This document shows, piece by piece, positions 35,541 to 45,212 of a stretch of DNA of 64,000 nt. The notes under the pieces were generated by a model. That model was given only the letters and a program-made list of their open reading frames with translations. It searched no databases and was not told the origin of the DNA. The translations under genes were made by a program, and so were the position numbers. Source of the DNA: Psychrobacter sp. P11F6 (GTDB lineage Bacteria > Pseudomonadota > Gammaproteobacteria > Pseudomonadales > Moraxellaceae); contig NZ_CM003594.1 in NCBI RefSeq assembly GCF_001435295.1, positions 1,612,001-1,676,000 on the forward strand, written 5' to 3'. Each line of letters opens with the position of its first letter. The first letter of the stretch is position 1.

Positions 35541-37334
35541 TTAAAAAGCGAACTGATCAACGTCCATGCTCATGTATGGTTCAACACCAGTGCTGATACG
35601 CTGTACGTGAGTGGTGGTACGTGGCAATAGCTTAGCAAAGTAGAACTGCGCGGTTTTTACTTTCGCGTCGTAGAAGGCTTGTTCGCTAGTACCGTTAGCA
35701 AGTTCAGTTTGTGCTACTAATGCCATGCGTGCCCATAAGTAGGCTAGCGTTACATAACCGCTGAAATACATATAATCAACCGCAGCGCCACCAACCGCAT
35801 CTGGGTTTTCAGTGGCTTGCATGCCGATGCGTGCAGTCAAATCACCCCATTCTTTAAGGTGTTTGGCAAGTGGGCGAATAAACTGACCCATCTTATCATT
35901 TTCTTTGTTTTCTTCACAGAATGTCTGGATGATTTTGACGAAGTTTGCAAGCAGTTTGCCTTGTGAGCCCAATACTTTACGACCTAGTAGATCGAGTGCT
36001 TGGATTTCAGTGGTACCTTCGTATAAGCAAGCAATGCGCGTATCACGAACGTTTTGCTCCATGCCCCATTCGCTGATAAAGCCATGACCACCATAAACCT
36101 GTACGCCATGGTTAGCCGCTTCTAGACCAGTTTCAGTCAAGAATGCTTTAGCGATCGGTGTCAATAGTGACAACATTTGATCAGCAAATTTAAGCGCATC
36201 GCCTTCGCCTTTTGCGACGGTATCGGCAAAATGTGAGAGGTAATAGACTAAAGCACGACCACCTTCAGCAAAGGCTTTTTCAGTCAACAGCATGTTACGA
36301 ACCGCTGGATGAACGATGATAGGGTCAGCGACTTTTTCTGGCGCTTTAACACCAGATAATGAACGCATTGCTAGACGATCTTTGGCATAAGTCAATGAGC
36401 CTTGGAACGCATATTCTGCTGCTGTTAAACCTTGCACTGCGGTACCAATACGCGCCACGTTCATAAAGGTAAACATGCACTGTAGACCACGGTTTTCTGG
36501 GCCAATTAGATAACCCGTTGCGCCATCAAAGTTCATCACGCAAGTGGCTGAGGCTTTGATACCCATTTTGTGTTCGATAGAGCCACAAACGACGTTATTG
36601 TTTTCACCTAGGCTACCATCTTCGTTGACCGTTACTTTAGGAACGATAAACAGTGAGATGCCTTTTGTACCAGCAGGCGCGCCTGGTAGACGAGCCAATA
36701 CAATGTGAATGATGTTGTCCGTTAAATCATGCTCACCCGCTGAAATGAAGATTTTTTGACCAGTGATGCTATAGCTGCCATCTTCTTTAGGCTCGGCTTT
36801 GGTGCGGATAATACCCAGATCAGAACCCGCATGTGCTTCAGTCAAGCACATGGTGCCTGACCATTCGCCGCTGACCATTTTTTCTAGGTAGGTTTGTTTT
36901 TGCTCGTCCGTACCGTGATGCTCGATGGTTTGAATGGCACCATGAGATAAACCAGGGTACATAGAGAATGACCAGTTCGCTGTACCAACCATTTCATTAA
37001 TGACGGTTGATAATGAGAACGGCATGTTTTGACCACCGAAGTCTTCTTCAGCAGACAACGCTGGGAAACCAAGCTCACAATACGCTTTGTATGCTTCTTT
37101 AAAGCCTTTTGGCGTGGTGACTTGACCATTGTTAAACTGGCAGCCTTCAGCGTCACCACTTTGATTCAATGGTGATAGCTCATTTTCAGCAAAGCTTGCC
37201 GCCATTTCAAACAGGCTGTCCATTAGCTCGCGATCCGCTTCTTGGAATGCTGGCAGGGTTTTATAATGGCTTTCGCTGTCGAGTAACTCATGCATCACGA
37301 ATTGAATGTCACGTAAGGGCGCTTTGTATTGCAT
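35541..37334 (-). CDS. Acyl-CoA dehydrogenase, long (~600 aa) type, second copy
   Basis: A 597-residue paralogue of the gene at 33436-35220, sharing MCLTEAHAGSDLG, KIFISAGEHDLTDN and CLYEGTTEIQALDLLGRK plus the C-terminal extra domain. Expected role is acyl-CoA oxidation in the beta-oxidation spiral, perhaps for a different chain length. The start is set at ATG 37334 (MQYKAPLRDIQF) with AGGACAGGAAG upstream; an earlier in-frame ATG adds ten unsupported residues. Tandem duplication is likely but the two copies are clearly diverged. Confidence 0.9.
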   Translation of the reverse strand: MQYKAPLRDIQFVMHELLDSESHYKTLPAFQEADRELMDSLFEMAASFAENELSPLNQSGDAEGCQFNNGQVTTPKGFKEAYKAYCELGFPALSAEEDFGGQNMPFSLSTVINEMVGTANWSFSMYPGLSHGAIQTIEHHGTDEQKQTYLEKMVSGEWSGTMCLTEAHAGSDLGIIRTKAEPKEDGSYSITGQKIFISAGEHDLTDNIIHIVLARLPGAPAGTKGISLFIVPKVTVNEDGSLGENNNVVCGSIEHKMGIKASATCVMNFDGATGYLIGPENRGLQCMFTFMNVARIGTAVQGLTAAEYAFQGSLTYAKDRLAMRSLSGVKAPEKVADPIIVHPAVRNMLLTEKAFAEGGRALVYYLSHFADTVAKGEGDALKFADQMLSLLTPIAKAFLTETGLEAANHGVQVYGGHGFISEWGMEQNVRDTRIACLYEGTTEIQALDLLGRKVLGSQGKLLANFVKIIQTFCEENKENDKMGQFIRPLAKHLKEWGDLTARIGMQATENPDAVGGAAVDYMYFSGYVTLAYLWARMALVAQTELANGTSEQAFYDAKVKTAQFYFAKLLPRTTTHVQRISTGVEPYMSMDVDQFAF

Positions 37335-37730
37335 AACTTCCTGTCCTTTTGAGAATATAACCAATCATCATCCAGGGTAGGCACATGACTGCACTGTTAT
37401 TTAGTGCACAAGTCCAGCCCATATTAATCTAACGAGCCCAAATAAATGCTAGGCAATAATGCAGATTGACGATGTTGTCGGCTATATAAAATAGTATTGA
37501 AAAGAATGGCGATGGTTAGAGTAAGCTTGAAACTTAATAAGCTCTAACAAATTCACTATAAAAGATAGGCTTTCAGAGGGGATTATACAAGTTTGGTGAC
37601 AGCACTGATAAGTCATGAACCTATCTTGCATCGGTTATACAATCGACGTTAGGCGTTAAGAGGAAACGCGAATAACCATATGAAAATACTAATGATACTG
37701 GATAAATAAACATTCGTTAAAGGGGGGGGG
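37335..37730. other. 396-base spacer with inverted repeat and G9 tract
   Basis: An inverted repeat TGCACT-N7-AGTGCA lies at 37390-37408 upstream of the acyl-CoA dehydrogenase gene. A run of nine G residues lies at 37722-37730, directly beyond the stop codon of the minus-strand GGDEF/EAL gene. No gene is present. Confidence 0.5.
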
Positions 37731-39455
37731 TTATTTGGCGGCGTACTGCTGAATCAACATCTCAGTCGCAGCCTCTGCTGGCACTGGTTTGCCAAACCAA
37801 TAGCCTTGACCCTGTTGACAGCCCATTTTTAGCAACACATCTCGCTGTTGTTCGGTTTCGATACCTTCGGCGACTACCTGCATATCAAGTGCCATTGCCA
37901 AGTCTAAAATAGCTTTTACAATGGCATGTTGGGTACGATCAGTGTCGATGTTGGATATAAAACTTTTGTCAATTTTAATGAAATCAAACGGATATTCTTG
38001 TAAGTAACTCAAAGAGGCATAACCGGTGCCAAAGTCATCCAACGCCAAACAAATCCCCAGTTCCTTGAGCAAAGTAAGCTGTTTTTTGACATTTGCATGA
38101 CGCTGAATTAAGGATGACTCGGTGACTTCAATATGTAGCTGATGCGCAGAAATATGGTGTTGCACCAGTAAACTGCTCACCATCTCAGAAAACTCAGGAT
38201 GGCTAAATTCGGCGGCATCTGCATTGATACAGATATGTTGACAAAACCCTCGCTGTTGCCAAGTCGATAACTGCTTAGCAATTTGAACCGCCATGTGCGA
38301 GAACAACTCAAACGACAGTTTATGAGTGATAATGGCATTGATAAAATGTATCGGCTTTAGCAGTCCGCGAGTCGGGTGTTGCCAACGTACCAGCGCTTCA
38401 AAACCAATAATGATGCCAGTAGCCAGCTCAAACTTTGGTTGATAATAAGGAACAAACTGATTTTCAGTGGTGGCGGCTCTAAGTTCCGCCTCTAACTGCA
38501 AGCTACCCGCAGTGGCTTTGTCAATGGCCGTATCATACCAGCAAATGTCATCACCGCCTTGCTGCTTGACATAATGCAGCGCTTTTTCAGCCTTGGTCAA
38601 TAATCCTGTCACTTCGTCGTCGTTAGTGGGGAAGTAACTGACCCCGACGGAAATATGACAATAAATCTTGGCGTCTGTCGCAGTGTTTTCATCTAAGGAG
38701 AAGGGGCGTTCACACATTTGCATCAAGCTATCTAGCTGATGACGTACCATATTAGCGTCATTAAATTCGAATAATAACGCAAAATCATCGCCGCCAAAAT
38801 GAGAAAAACAATGTAAATTATCGAGCTTGAGGTTCTTCAGGCGTGTGACAAAGTTTTTTACCAAAGTGTTGATGCCGTCAGGGCCAAGCAAGCTTGCTAG
38901 ATTACGATAACGGTCAATATTAAAGCGCACAATCACGACTTCTTGATAGCTGTCCAACAATAGGTCGCTTGTTTGACTCAAGAAAACCTTACGGTTTGGT
39001 AATCCAGTCAATTGATCATAATTGAGCAAATGCGCCACTTGCTTTTGATCCTTGACGACCGAGGACATATCACGCACCATACCGATATAGTAAGTCTTAT
39101 GATTGACACAGATTTTGCGATAAGTCATGTGACAGTCAAGTATTTGTCCATAACGGTTCAGCATCGAAAAGTCGTTTTCATAAAAACCATTGCAGTCTAA
39201 ATGGTCAGTGATATCTGCTAAAACGGCCCTTTCCTCATCTGATAAAAATTCTGCTGCATAAACACCAAGTGGTCTGCCAAGCAAAAATGACTCACTGTAG
39301 CCAATGATAATCTCATAACTGGCATTGACCGATAGATAGCGTAAATGGGCATCCAAGATGAATATGGCATCATCAAGCTGCTCACATAACTCGGCCAGCA
39401 GTTGCTGCTTGTCTGCGATGGAAATAGGGGCGAAAGCAGTCATAGTTGGACTCAT
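37731..39455 (-). CDS. PAS-GGDEF-EAL protein, probable c-di-GMP phosphodiesterase
   Basis: About 574 residues. A PAS domain spans the first ~130 residues (ILDAHLRYLSVNASYE), followed by a GGDEF domain and a C-terminal EAL domain. The cyclase signature reads GGDDF rather than GGDEF, so cyclase activity is uncertain. The EAL domain has GFEALVRW, the metal-site LDDFGTGYAS and DFIKIDKSFI, indicating an active phosphodiesterase. Soluble, with no membrane helix. Start is uncertain: ATG at 39455 or 39443, or TTG at 39476; none has a strong ribosome-binding site. It ends right at a C9 tract (coding strand). Likely lowers c-di-GMP in response to a PAS ligand. Confidence 0.85.
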   Translation of the reverse strand: MSPTMTAFAPISIADKQQLLAELCEQLDDAIFILDAHLRYLSVNASYEIIIGYSESFLLGRPLGVYAAEFLSDEERAVLADITDHLDCNGFYENDFSMLNRYGQILDCHMTYRKICVNHKTYYIGMVRDMSSVVKDQKQVAHLLNYDQLTGLPNRKVFLSQTSDLLLDSYQEVVIVRFNIDRYRNLASLLGPDGINTLVKNFVTRLKNLKLDNLHCFSHFGGDDFALLFEFNDANMVRHQLDSLMQMCERPFSLDENTATDAKIYCHISVGVSYFPTNDDEVTGLLTKAEKALHYVKQQGGDDICWYDTAIDKATAGSLQLEAELRAATTENQFVPYYQPKFELATGIIIGFEALVRWQHPTRGLLKPIHFINAIITHKLSFELFSHMAVQIAKQLSTWQQRGFCQHICINADAAEFSHPEFSEMVSSLLVQHHISAHQLHIEVTESSLIQRHANVKKQLTLLKELGICLALDDFGTGYASLSYLQEYPFDFIKIDKSFISNIDTDRTQHAIVKAILDLAMALDMQVVAEGIETEQQRDVLLKMGCQQGQGYWFGKPVPAEAATEMLIQQYAAK

Positions 39456-39497
39456 CACGTCGAAATGGAACAGCAATTAGGATTACGCATATGGTAT

Positions 39498-40391
39498 TTA
39501 CTCATAATAGCTCAAAGCATGCAGAGTCGCCAACGCCACCACGGGTGCGGTCTCGGTGCGTAAGACTCTTGAGCCAATTTGCCAAGGTTCAAAACCAGCT
39601 TTGGCTGCTTGCTGGCATTCATCAACACTCAGACCACCTTCAGGGCCTATTAGCAGCTCAATATAAGGAGACTGTTGCGTTAAGACTGCTGATAGCGACT
39701 TAGGCATTGCTGGTTGTCCTACAGCTGGTACGCTCAGTTGCAGACGCAAATCTGCTGGTTGTTGTAATATTTGATAATAAGGGTCTTGGCTAAGGGTTGT
39801 GACAATAGTACTGGTAGTAGGAGGGCGAACGTCTATTTGCGAATCGGCAGAGTGAGTCACTGATTGTTGTAACCAGTCATTTATGGACACAGGCGCAATA
39901 ATAAGCGGTGGACGGTTAAGACCGCATTGTTCACACGCGGCAATGGCAACTTGCTGCCAATGTGCCAGTTTTTTCTCAACTTGTGCAGGTTTTAGGTTGA
40001 CCTCACCATGATGGCTACTTAATAACTGAATAGCCGTTACACCTAGCTCGGTTGACTTTTGAATCGCATAGTCCATGCGTTCAGCACGACTCATTACCAG
40101 ACCAATTTTAGTGAGTACTGATGCGCTACGATCATCCTCTATATGAGTCAATAGAGTCACAGTGGCATGCTTTTTACTAATGGTCTGTAGCTGTACTTGA
40201 TACTCACCGCCAAATCCATCGAATAAAACACCTTTATCACCAACATTTGCCCGTAATACGCGGCACCAATGATGAACAATACTTTCTGTAAGTTCGACAC
40301 TGGCACCTATAGGTAAAGTACTAAGTCGAGGGTAAGTGGTATCTTCTGAGTTATCGGTGTCATTGCTAATAGCATAAAAAAAACGTCGCAC
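39498..40391 (-). CDS. rsmE: 16S rRNA (uracil-1498-N3)-methyltransferase RsmE
   Basis: A 297-residue SPOUT-family methyltransferase modifying U1498 of 16S rRNA. An N-terminal PUA-like domain (HHWCRVLRANVGD) is followed by the trefoil-knot SAM site LLIGPEGGLSVDE and GSRVLRTETAP near the C-terminus. Slightly longer than the usual ~245 residues because of inserts in the N-terminal and middle parts. Lies between the GGDEF/EAL gene and metF, all on the minus strand. Confidence 0.92.
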   Translation of the reverse strand: MRRFFYAISNDTDNSEDTTYPRLSTLPIGASVELTESIVHHWCRVLRANVGDKGVLFDGFGGEYQVQLQTISKKHATVTLLTHIEDDRSASVLTKIGLVMSRAERMDYAIQKSTELGVTAIQLLSSHHGEVNLKPAQVEKKLAHWQQVAIAACEQCGLNRPPLIIAPVSINDWLQQSVTHSADSQIDVRPPTTSTIVTTLSQDPYYQILQQPADLRLQLSVPAVGQPAMPKSLSAVLTQQSPYIELLIGPEGGLSVDECQQAAKAGFEPWQIGSRVLRTETAPVVALATLHALSYYE

Positions 40392-40575
40392 AGTTGCTTA
40401 GTCCTATAGTTTAAATAATAAGTTTTTTAAATATCTTAGCAGAATATCGTCAGAGTAGGTGAAGTTATTACTGTTAGTACATTTACGATAATGCTTATTG
40501 GTATAATTTTTATTGTTAGAAATATTAATTATTTCTGATTGTTTCTAATAATCTTAAAAAGTCACTACCAAAAAA

Positions 40576-40601
40576 AACTGGCGCTCCGAAGAACACCAGT
40601 T
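40576..40601 (-). terminator. Terminator of the ahcY-metF operon
   Basis: On the minus strand AACTGGTG / CGCCAGTT forms a stem of eight pairs (one G-T), followed by TTTTTT. Confidence 0.85.
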
Positions 40602-40626
40602 ATTATGCAGTAAATTGGATAATAAT

Positions 40627-41475
40627 TTACGTGGTTAACCCTAGTTCTTCAACCAAACGTTTGTTTGGCTCAATCTTATTCATGCTATAAAAATGCATGG
40701 CGGGTACACCTTCATTGATTAAGCGCTCGCATAGGCGATAAACCACTTCAAAGCCAAATTCACGGATGGCTTTACGATCATCACCAAAGTCCCCCAATTG
40801 CTTACGCACATAGCGGGGAATATCAGCACCACAGCTATCAGCAAAACGCATCAAATTGCTAGAATTGGTAATTGGCATGATGCCCGCAATCAATGGCTGA
40901 GTCACGGTATCAATACCGCGTTTCTCTATTCTGTCGCGCAAGTATAGATAGCTGTCAGCGTTATAAAAAAACTGCGTAATCGCTGCATCGGCACCAGCTT
41001 GGTATTTATTCACCAAGTTTTCGATATCAAGATCAAAGCTACGCGCTTGTGGATGCATCTCAGGGTAGGCTGCCACTTCGATATGGAAGTGATCGCCTGA
41101 GTGTTCACGAATGAATTTTACCAAATCCACAGAAAATGGCAGTTCACCCATGCCCACCTGACCTGATGGCAAGTCGCCACGTAGCGCTACTAGTCGTTTG
41201 ATGCCTAGCGTTTTATAAAACTCGAGCAATTCAGCGATTTCATTTTTGTCATCACCGATACAAGAAATATGTGGCGCAATCTCAGTGTCGCCCCGCGCAT
41301 TCAATGCTTGTACGATATCTAGGGTGCGATTTCGGGTTGAACCGCCAGCACCATAGGTCACCGAAAAGTAGCTCGGTGATAGCTTATTCAGCTCATCGTA
41401 AGTATTGAGTAGCTTTTCATGGCCTTGTTCGGTTTTTACTGGGAAAAACTCAAAGGAAAAAGCAGGCTTACTCAC
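40627..41475 (-). CDS. metF: 5,10-methylenetetrahydrofolate reductase (MetF)
   Basis: A 282-residue flavoenzyme that reduces methylene-THF to methyl-THF for methionine synthesis. Motifs: FSFEFFPVKTEQG at the start, VTYGAGGST, ALRGDLPSG and QFFYNADSY. I place the start at GTG 41475: AAGGAG lies seven bases upstream and the protein then begins exactly at the family's conserved FEFFP region. An ATG at 41535 would overlap ahcY and add 20 unrelated residues. It is 13 bases downstream of ahcY and shares its leader, so both methyl-cycle genes may be controlled by the SAH-riboswitch-like element. Confidence 0.93.
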   Translation of the reverse strand: MSKPAFSFEFFPVKTEQGHEKLLNTYDELNKLSPSYFSVTYGAGGSTRNRTLDIVQALNARGDTEIAPHISCIGDDKNEIAELLEFYKTLGIKRLVALRGDLPSGQVGMGELPFSVDLVKFIREHSGDHFHIEVAAYPEMHPQARSFDLDIENLVNKYQAGADAAITQFFYNADSYLYLRDRIEKRGIDTVTQPLIAGIMPITNSSNLMRFADSCGADIPRYVRKQLGDFGDDRKAIREFGFEVVYRLCERLINEGVPAMHFYSMNKIEPNKRLVEELGLTT

Positions 41476-41488
41476 AGTCTGACTCCTT

Positions 41489-42913
41489 TTAGTATTTGTA
41501 AGCGTCAGGCTTGAATGGACCTTCGACAGGCACACCCAAATACTCAGCTTGCTTTTCGGTCAATTTAGTCAACGTGCCGTTAAAGCCTGCAACCATCGCA
41601 GCGGCTACTTCTTCGTCTAGCTTTTTAGGCAGTACTTTGACGTATAAGTTGTCAGTACGCTTGTCAGCTGGCAAGTCGGCGAATTTTTCTTCAAACAGAT
41701 ACATTTGAGCCAATACTTGGTTGGCAAACGAGCCGTCCATGACGCGTGATGGGTGACCAGTCGCGTTACCTAGGTTCACTAAGCGACCTTCAGCAAGCAA
41801 GATCAAATAATCATTCTCGTCGTCTGAGCGGAAGATTTGATGCACTTGTGGCTTGATTTCAACCCAGCGCCAGTTGTCACGCATAAACTGAGTGTCGATT
41901 TCGGTATCAAAGTGACCGATGTTACAAACAACTGCACCAGGTTTCAATGCGGCTAGCATATGTCTGTCACATACATGGTAGTTACCAGTAGTCGTGACGA
42001 TCATGTCAGTGTCTTCAAGCAAGCGCTTGTTGATACTTGCCGCGCCGCCAGTATTGTCACCATCGATGTATGGTGAGAGTACTTCAAAACCGTCCATACA
42101 TGCCTGCATGGCACAGATAGGATCGACTTCTGAGACACGTACGATCATGCCTTCTTGACGTAAGCTTTGCGTAGAGCCTTTACCCACATCGCCATAACCG
42201 ATAACTAAAGCGCGGCGACCAGCAAGGAACATGTCAGTTGCACGTTTGATAGCATCATTTAAACTATGACGGCAGCCGTATTTGTTGTCGTTTTTAGACT
42301 TAGTAACCGCATCGTTAACGTTGATAGCGGGAACTTTAAGTGTGCCTTTATTTAGCATTTCAACTAAGCGATGGACGCCTGTAGTCGTCTCTTCTGAAAT
42401 ACCGTGAACATTATCCAGCAATTCAGCATAATCATTATGAATCAATGCGGTCAAATCACCGCCGTCATCCAAGATTAAGTTGGCATCCCAAAGCTGACCT
42501 GACTCTTCGCCGCCAACGTGGATTTGCTGACGTAAGCACCATTCGTACTCTTCTTCTGTTTCGCCTTTCCAAGCATAAACAGAGATACCTGCAGCAGCAA
42601 TCGCGGCAGCAGCATGGTCTTGAGTTGAGAAGATATTACATGAGGTCCAACGTACTTCAGCACCTAGCGCGACGAGTGTCTCGATAAGAACGGCAGTCTG
42701 GATGGTCATGTGGATACAGCCAGCGATTTTTGCGCCTTTAAGCGGCTGATCGGCTTCGTAGCGACGACGCAAACCCATTAGGGCAGGCATTTCAGCTTCG
42801 GCAAGGGTGATTTCACGGCGACCGTAGTCAGCAAGGCTGATGTCAGCGACTTTATAGTCAGTGAAAGAGGGGTCGATCGTATGGGCAGATGGGGTGTTAG
42901 ACACTGCGTCCAT
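41489..42913 (-). CDS. ahcY: Adenosylhomocysteinase (SAH hydrolase)
   Basis: A 474-residue NAD-containing enzyme splitting S-adenosylhomocysteine into adenosine and homocysteine, removing the inhibitory product of methylations. Visible motifs: [16 protein letters not shown] near the N-terminus, [19 protein letters not shown] site [11 protein letters not shown], and NIGHFDTEI. The C-terminal PFKPDAYKY is typical of the family. First gene of an operon with metF. The leader upstream contains a candidate SAH riboswitch. Confidence 0.96.
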   Translation of the reverse strand: MDAVSNTPSAHTIDPSFTDYKVADISLADYGRREITLAEAEMPALMGLRRRYEADQPLKGAKIAGCIHMTIQTAVLIETLVALGAEVRWTSCNIFSTQDHAAAAIAAAGISVYAWKGETEEEYEWCLRQQIHVGGEESGQLWDANLILDDGGDLTALIHNDYAELLDNVHGISEETTTGVHRLVEMLNKGTLKVPAINVNDAVTKSKNDNKYGCRHSLNDAIKRATDMFLAGRRALVIGYGDVGKGSTQSLRQEGMIVRVSEVDPICAMQACMDGFEVLSPYIDGDNTGGAASINKRLLEDTDMIVTTTGNYHVCDRHMLAALKPGAVVCNIGHFDTEIDTQFMRDNWRWVEIKPQVHQIFRSDDENDYLILLAEGRLVNLGNATGHPSRVMDGSFANQVLAQMYLFEEKFADLPADKRTDNLYVKVLPKKLDEEVAAAMVAGFNGTLTKLTEKQAEYLGVPVEGPFKPDAYKY

Positions 42914-42993
42914 AATATGCTCCTATCAGTGGTTAAGGTATGATAAAAAGAATAAAAACGCAGGTGCCGTTATTTGCGCTGTCAATAATCAAT

Positions 42994-43100
42994 GAGATGA
43001 TTGTTTAACAGTTACCGAGCCTAACATAATGACTGATTAGCATGGCTTTAAAGCCTAAATGCACTATCAGATATTATGGCGCAACACCTCTCGGAGGTCG
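42994..43100 (-). promoter_or_regulatory. Candidate SAH riboswitch upstream of ahcY-metF
   Basis: Reading the minus strand from 43100: P1 5' strand CCGAG (43094-43090), then AGGTGTTGCG, similar to the conserved core of SAH riboswitches. A long imperfect hairpin follows (CATAAT...ATTATG, CTGAT...ATCAG, GCAT...ATGC around GGCTTTAAAGCC). Then AGGCTCGG closes P1 (43019-43015). Downstream AACAATCATCTC (43005-42994) can pair, with bulges, to GAGAGGTGTT as the pseudoknot. The arrangement matches the SAH riboswitch class known before ahcY. The rest of 42914-43265 holds the terminator at 43197-43228. Confidence 0.6.
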
Positions 43101-43196
43101 TTATTGTAATTGATGAGTCATGAATTGTCACCTGTTGGATAACATAAATAGCTGACGGTATAGGCACGTAATAAGGCGAGCGGTAATATGTAGCAA

Positions 43197-43228
43197 TAAA
43201 AAAGGCCATCGATGGATGACCTTTTTTA
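43197..43228 (-). terminator. Terminator of the TonB-receptor gene
   Basis: AAAAAAGG-CATC pairs with GATG-CCTTTTTT, with one mismatch and a short loop. Confidence 0.7.
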
Positions 43229-43265
43229 TTCTCAGTTCAGACAGTTTAAATAGTACTAAGAGAAA

Positions 43266-45212
43266 TTAGAGCCAGTTATAGGTTAAAGATGTGAAGAAGT
43301 TGGTGCCGTCTTGATTGTAACGCGAAGCATATTGACCAAAACTCTCATTAGTTGAGTAATCTACATTAGTCAAATTGTTAATACGACTTGTCCATGTCAG
43401 ATTTGGACTCAAGTAATAATTACCACTGATATTGAATAACGTATAGTCCTCTATAAAAGTGCTATTATCTGCAACATTATAGGTTTTACCCACATATTCT
43501 GCTTCAGTACGAATATCGAACTCTGCAGCTTGGTAACCTATATATACCAGGCCAGTATTTTCAGGGCGATACACTAATTGTTTGCCTTTGTTAGCTCCGG
43601 AGTCCTCTTCAGCATTGGTGCGAGTGTATTGACCACCAAATAAAATATTACTGAGCTGCCAGTCTGAGGTAAAGCTATAACCTGACAAGCTTGCTTCATC
43701 AATGTTCAGTGCTTGATATTTATCAATACTACCATCGTATCTGTTATCAATAAGATTGTCGACATTACTATTAAAGGCAGTCAGGCGTGTATTTTGCATG
43801 GTGGTATTAGACTCAATAAACACTTCTACATTTTTACTCTTTTCGACTTTTAAATCTTCATTTGGAACATAGTAAGCGCTCTCGATGTATAAATCATTCA
43901 GAGTAGGCGCTCTATAGCCAGTAGCGAAGCTAGTACCTAGGCGTAGGCTAGGCGCTAGCTTTACAGCATAACCAAGACCAAATGTAGTTTCGTGACCAAA
44001 TTGTGAGTTATCGTCGAAACGAACATTGGCTTGAAAATCGTAAGCATCCTCATTTACTTGATAACCAGCAAAGCTACTCTTAATATCACGGTCATTTATT
44101 TTATAGCTGTCTTTACCGCCGGCACTAGGAGTGTTGTCTGTAAGGTCTACTTCCTGCTGCAACCATTCGGCACCTGCTTGAAATTGTCCTATAGGTAATT
44201 TATAAGTGCTTATCAAATTCGCCTGTTTCTGCTTGGTTTCAAAGGCATCGCCCACTTTGTTATCAATCTTATCCAAACTCTGACCCGCTGATAGTCGTAC
44301 TGTCAGCTTATCGTTTTCGTATTGTGAAAATGCTGATACGGCACCATTCTCTTGATCAATCTCTGCATTGGGACCTGGTCCAAAACTAAAGTTATCAAAC
44401 TCTGTCGTTGACTTAGAAAAAAGTCCAGTTGCGCCAACGCTTATATTTTGAGTAATAGGCATACTAGCATTAAAGGCAAAGTTATTGCTCTCAAAGCCAT
44501 CGTCATCTTTATCATTGCCTGTTCGGTTGTCAAGCGCGCTGATACCTTTGGTTTGATTCCGACTAGCGGAAAGACTCAGTTTTGCGCCTTGAGCATTTGC
44601 AAACTGCGCTGTTGCACCATAAATATAGTGGTCATGTGAGCCAACACCTGCGGTCACAGAAAAATTAGTTTGATCGACGTCACTGCCTTTAGTAAATATT
44701 TGAATGACGCCGCCCATAGCATCTGAACCATAGATGCTAGAGCCTGAAGCACCGTATAAAATTTCAATACGATCAATTTGATCGGTCGGTAATAAGGCTA
44801 AAGCGGGCTGACCTGTTGACATTGAGCCATAACGAACACCATCTATTAGCACTAATACACGCTTACTATCATAGCCGCGAAGATAGAAATTACTGCTTTG
44901 ACCCATACCACCATCTTGTTTAATGCTAAATCCTGGCTGCCGTCTAAGCACTTCTAGAACCGTCTGACCTTGAAAGCGCTTTAAATCTTCTTTATTTACA
45001 ACCCGAGTTTGCGCAATTACATTGCTGGTTTTAGTGGGGGTACGGGTTGCTGTTACGATGATTTCATCAAGCTCAACTTGTGGTAGCTCGCTATCGTTAA
45101 TAGTAGCAACGTCAGGTGTCACTGCCATTGCTGTGTTAACCGCAAGTAAACCTAGTGCGCTTAAGATACTCAAACGAAGGTAGGTACGTGAAGATGAACG
45201 TGATAAAGACAT
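43266..45212 (-). CDS. TonB-dependent outer-membrane receptor, BtuB-like
   Basis: A 648-residue receptor. A signal peptide ends near NTAMA. A TonB box-like VELDEIIVTAT follows, then the plug domain with VLEVLRRQPGFSIKQ, YLRGYDSKRVLVLIDG and GSDAMGGVIQIF, and a beta barrel ending in SLTYNWL. The plug resembles BtuB (cobalamin), but ferric siderophore or heme receptors share these motifs. Start ATG at 45212 is chosen at the signal peptide; the frame extends 47 residues further upstream without support. A Fur-like box lies upstream and I see no cobalamin riboswitch, so an iron-related ligand is possible. Needs TonB energy at the outer membrane. Confidence 0.85.
   Translation of the reverse strand: MSLSRSSSRTYLRLSILSALGLLAVNTAMAVTPDVATINDSELPQVELDEIIVTATRTPTKTSNVIAQTRVVNKEDLKRFQGQTVLEVLRRQPGFSIKQDGGMGQSSNFYLRGYDSKRVLVLIDGVRYGSMSTGQPALALLPTDQIDRIEILYGASGSSIYGSDAMGGVIQIFTKGSDVDQTNFSVTAGVGSHDHYIYGATAQFANAQGAKLSLSASRNQTKGISALDNRTGNDKDDDGFESNNFAFNASMPITQNISVGATGLFSKSTTEFDNFSFGPGPNAEIDQENGAVSAFSQYENDKLTVRLSAGQSLDKIDNKVGDAFETKQKQANLISTYKLPIGQFQAGAEWLQQEVDLTDNTPSAGGKDSYKINDRDIKSSFAGYQVNEDAYDFQANVRFDDNSQFGHETTFGLGYAVKLAPSLRLGTSFATGYRAPTLNDLYIESAYYVPNEDLKVEKSKNVEVFIESNTTMQNTRLTAFNSNVDNLIDNRYDGSIDKYQALNIDEASLSGYSFTSDWQLSNILFGGQYTRTNAEEDSGANKGKQLVYRPENTGLVYIGYQAAEFDIRTEAEYVGKTYNVADNSTFIEDYTLFNISGNYYLSPNLTWTSRINNLTNVDYSTNESFGQYASRYNQDGTNFFTSLTYNWL

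Noticed and set aside
37390..37408. NtrC site upstream of the acyl-CoA dehydrogenase
   Set aside because: The arms TGCAC and GTGCA are nine bases apart instead of seven and no sigma-54 promoter follows.
37722..37730. Phase-variable tract
   Set aside because: The nine-base tract lies after the stop codon, so slippage would not change the protein; only noted as a curiosity.
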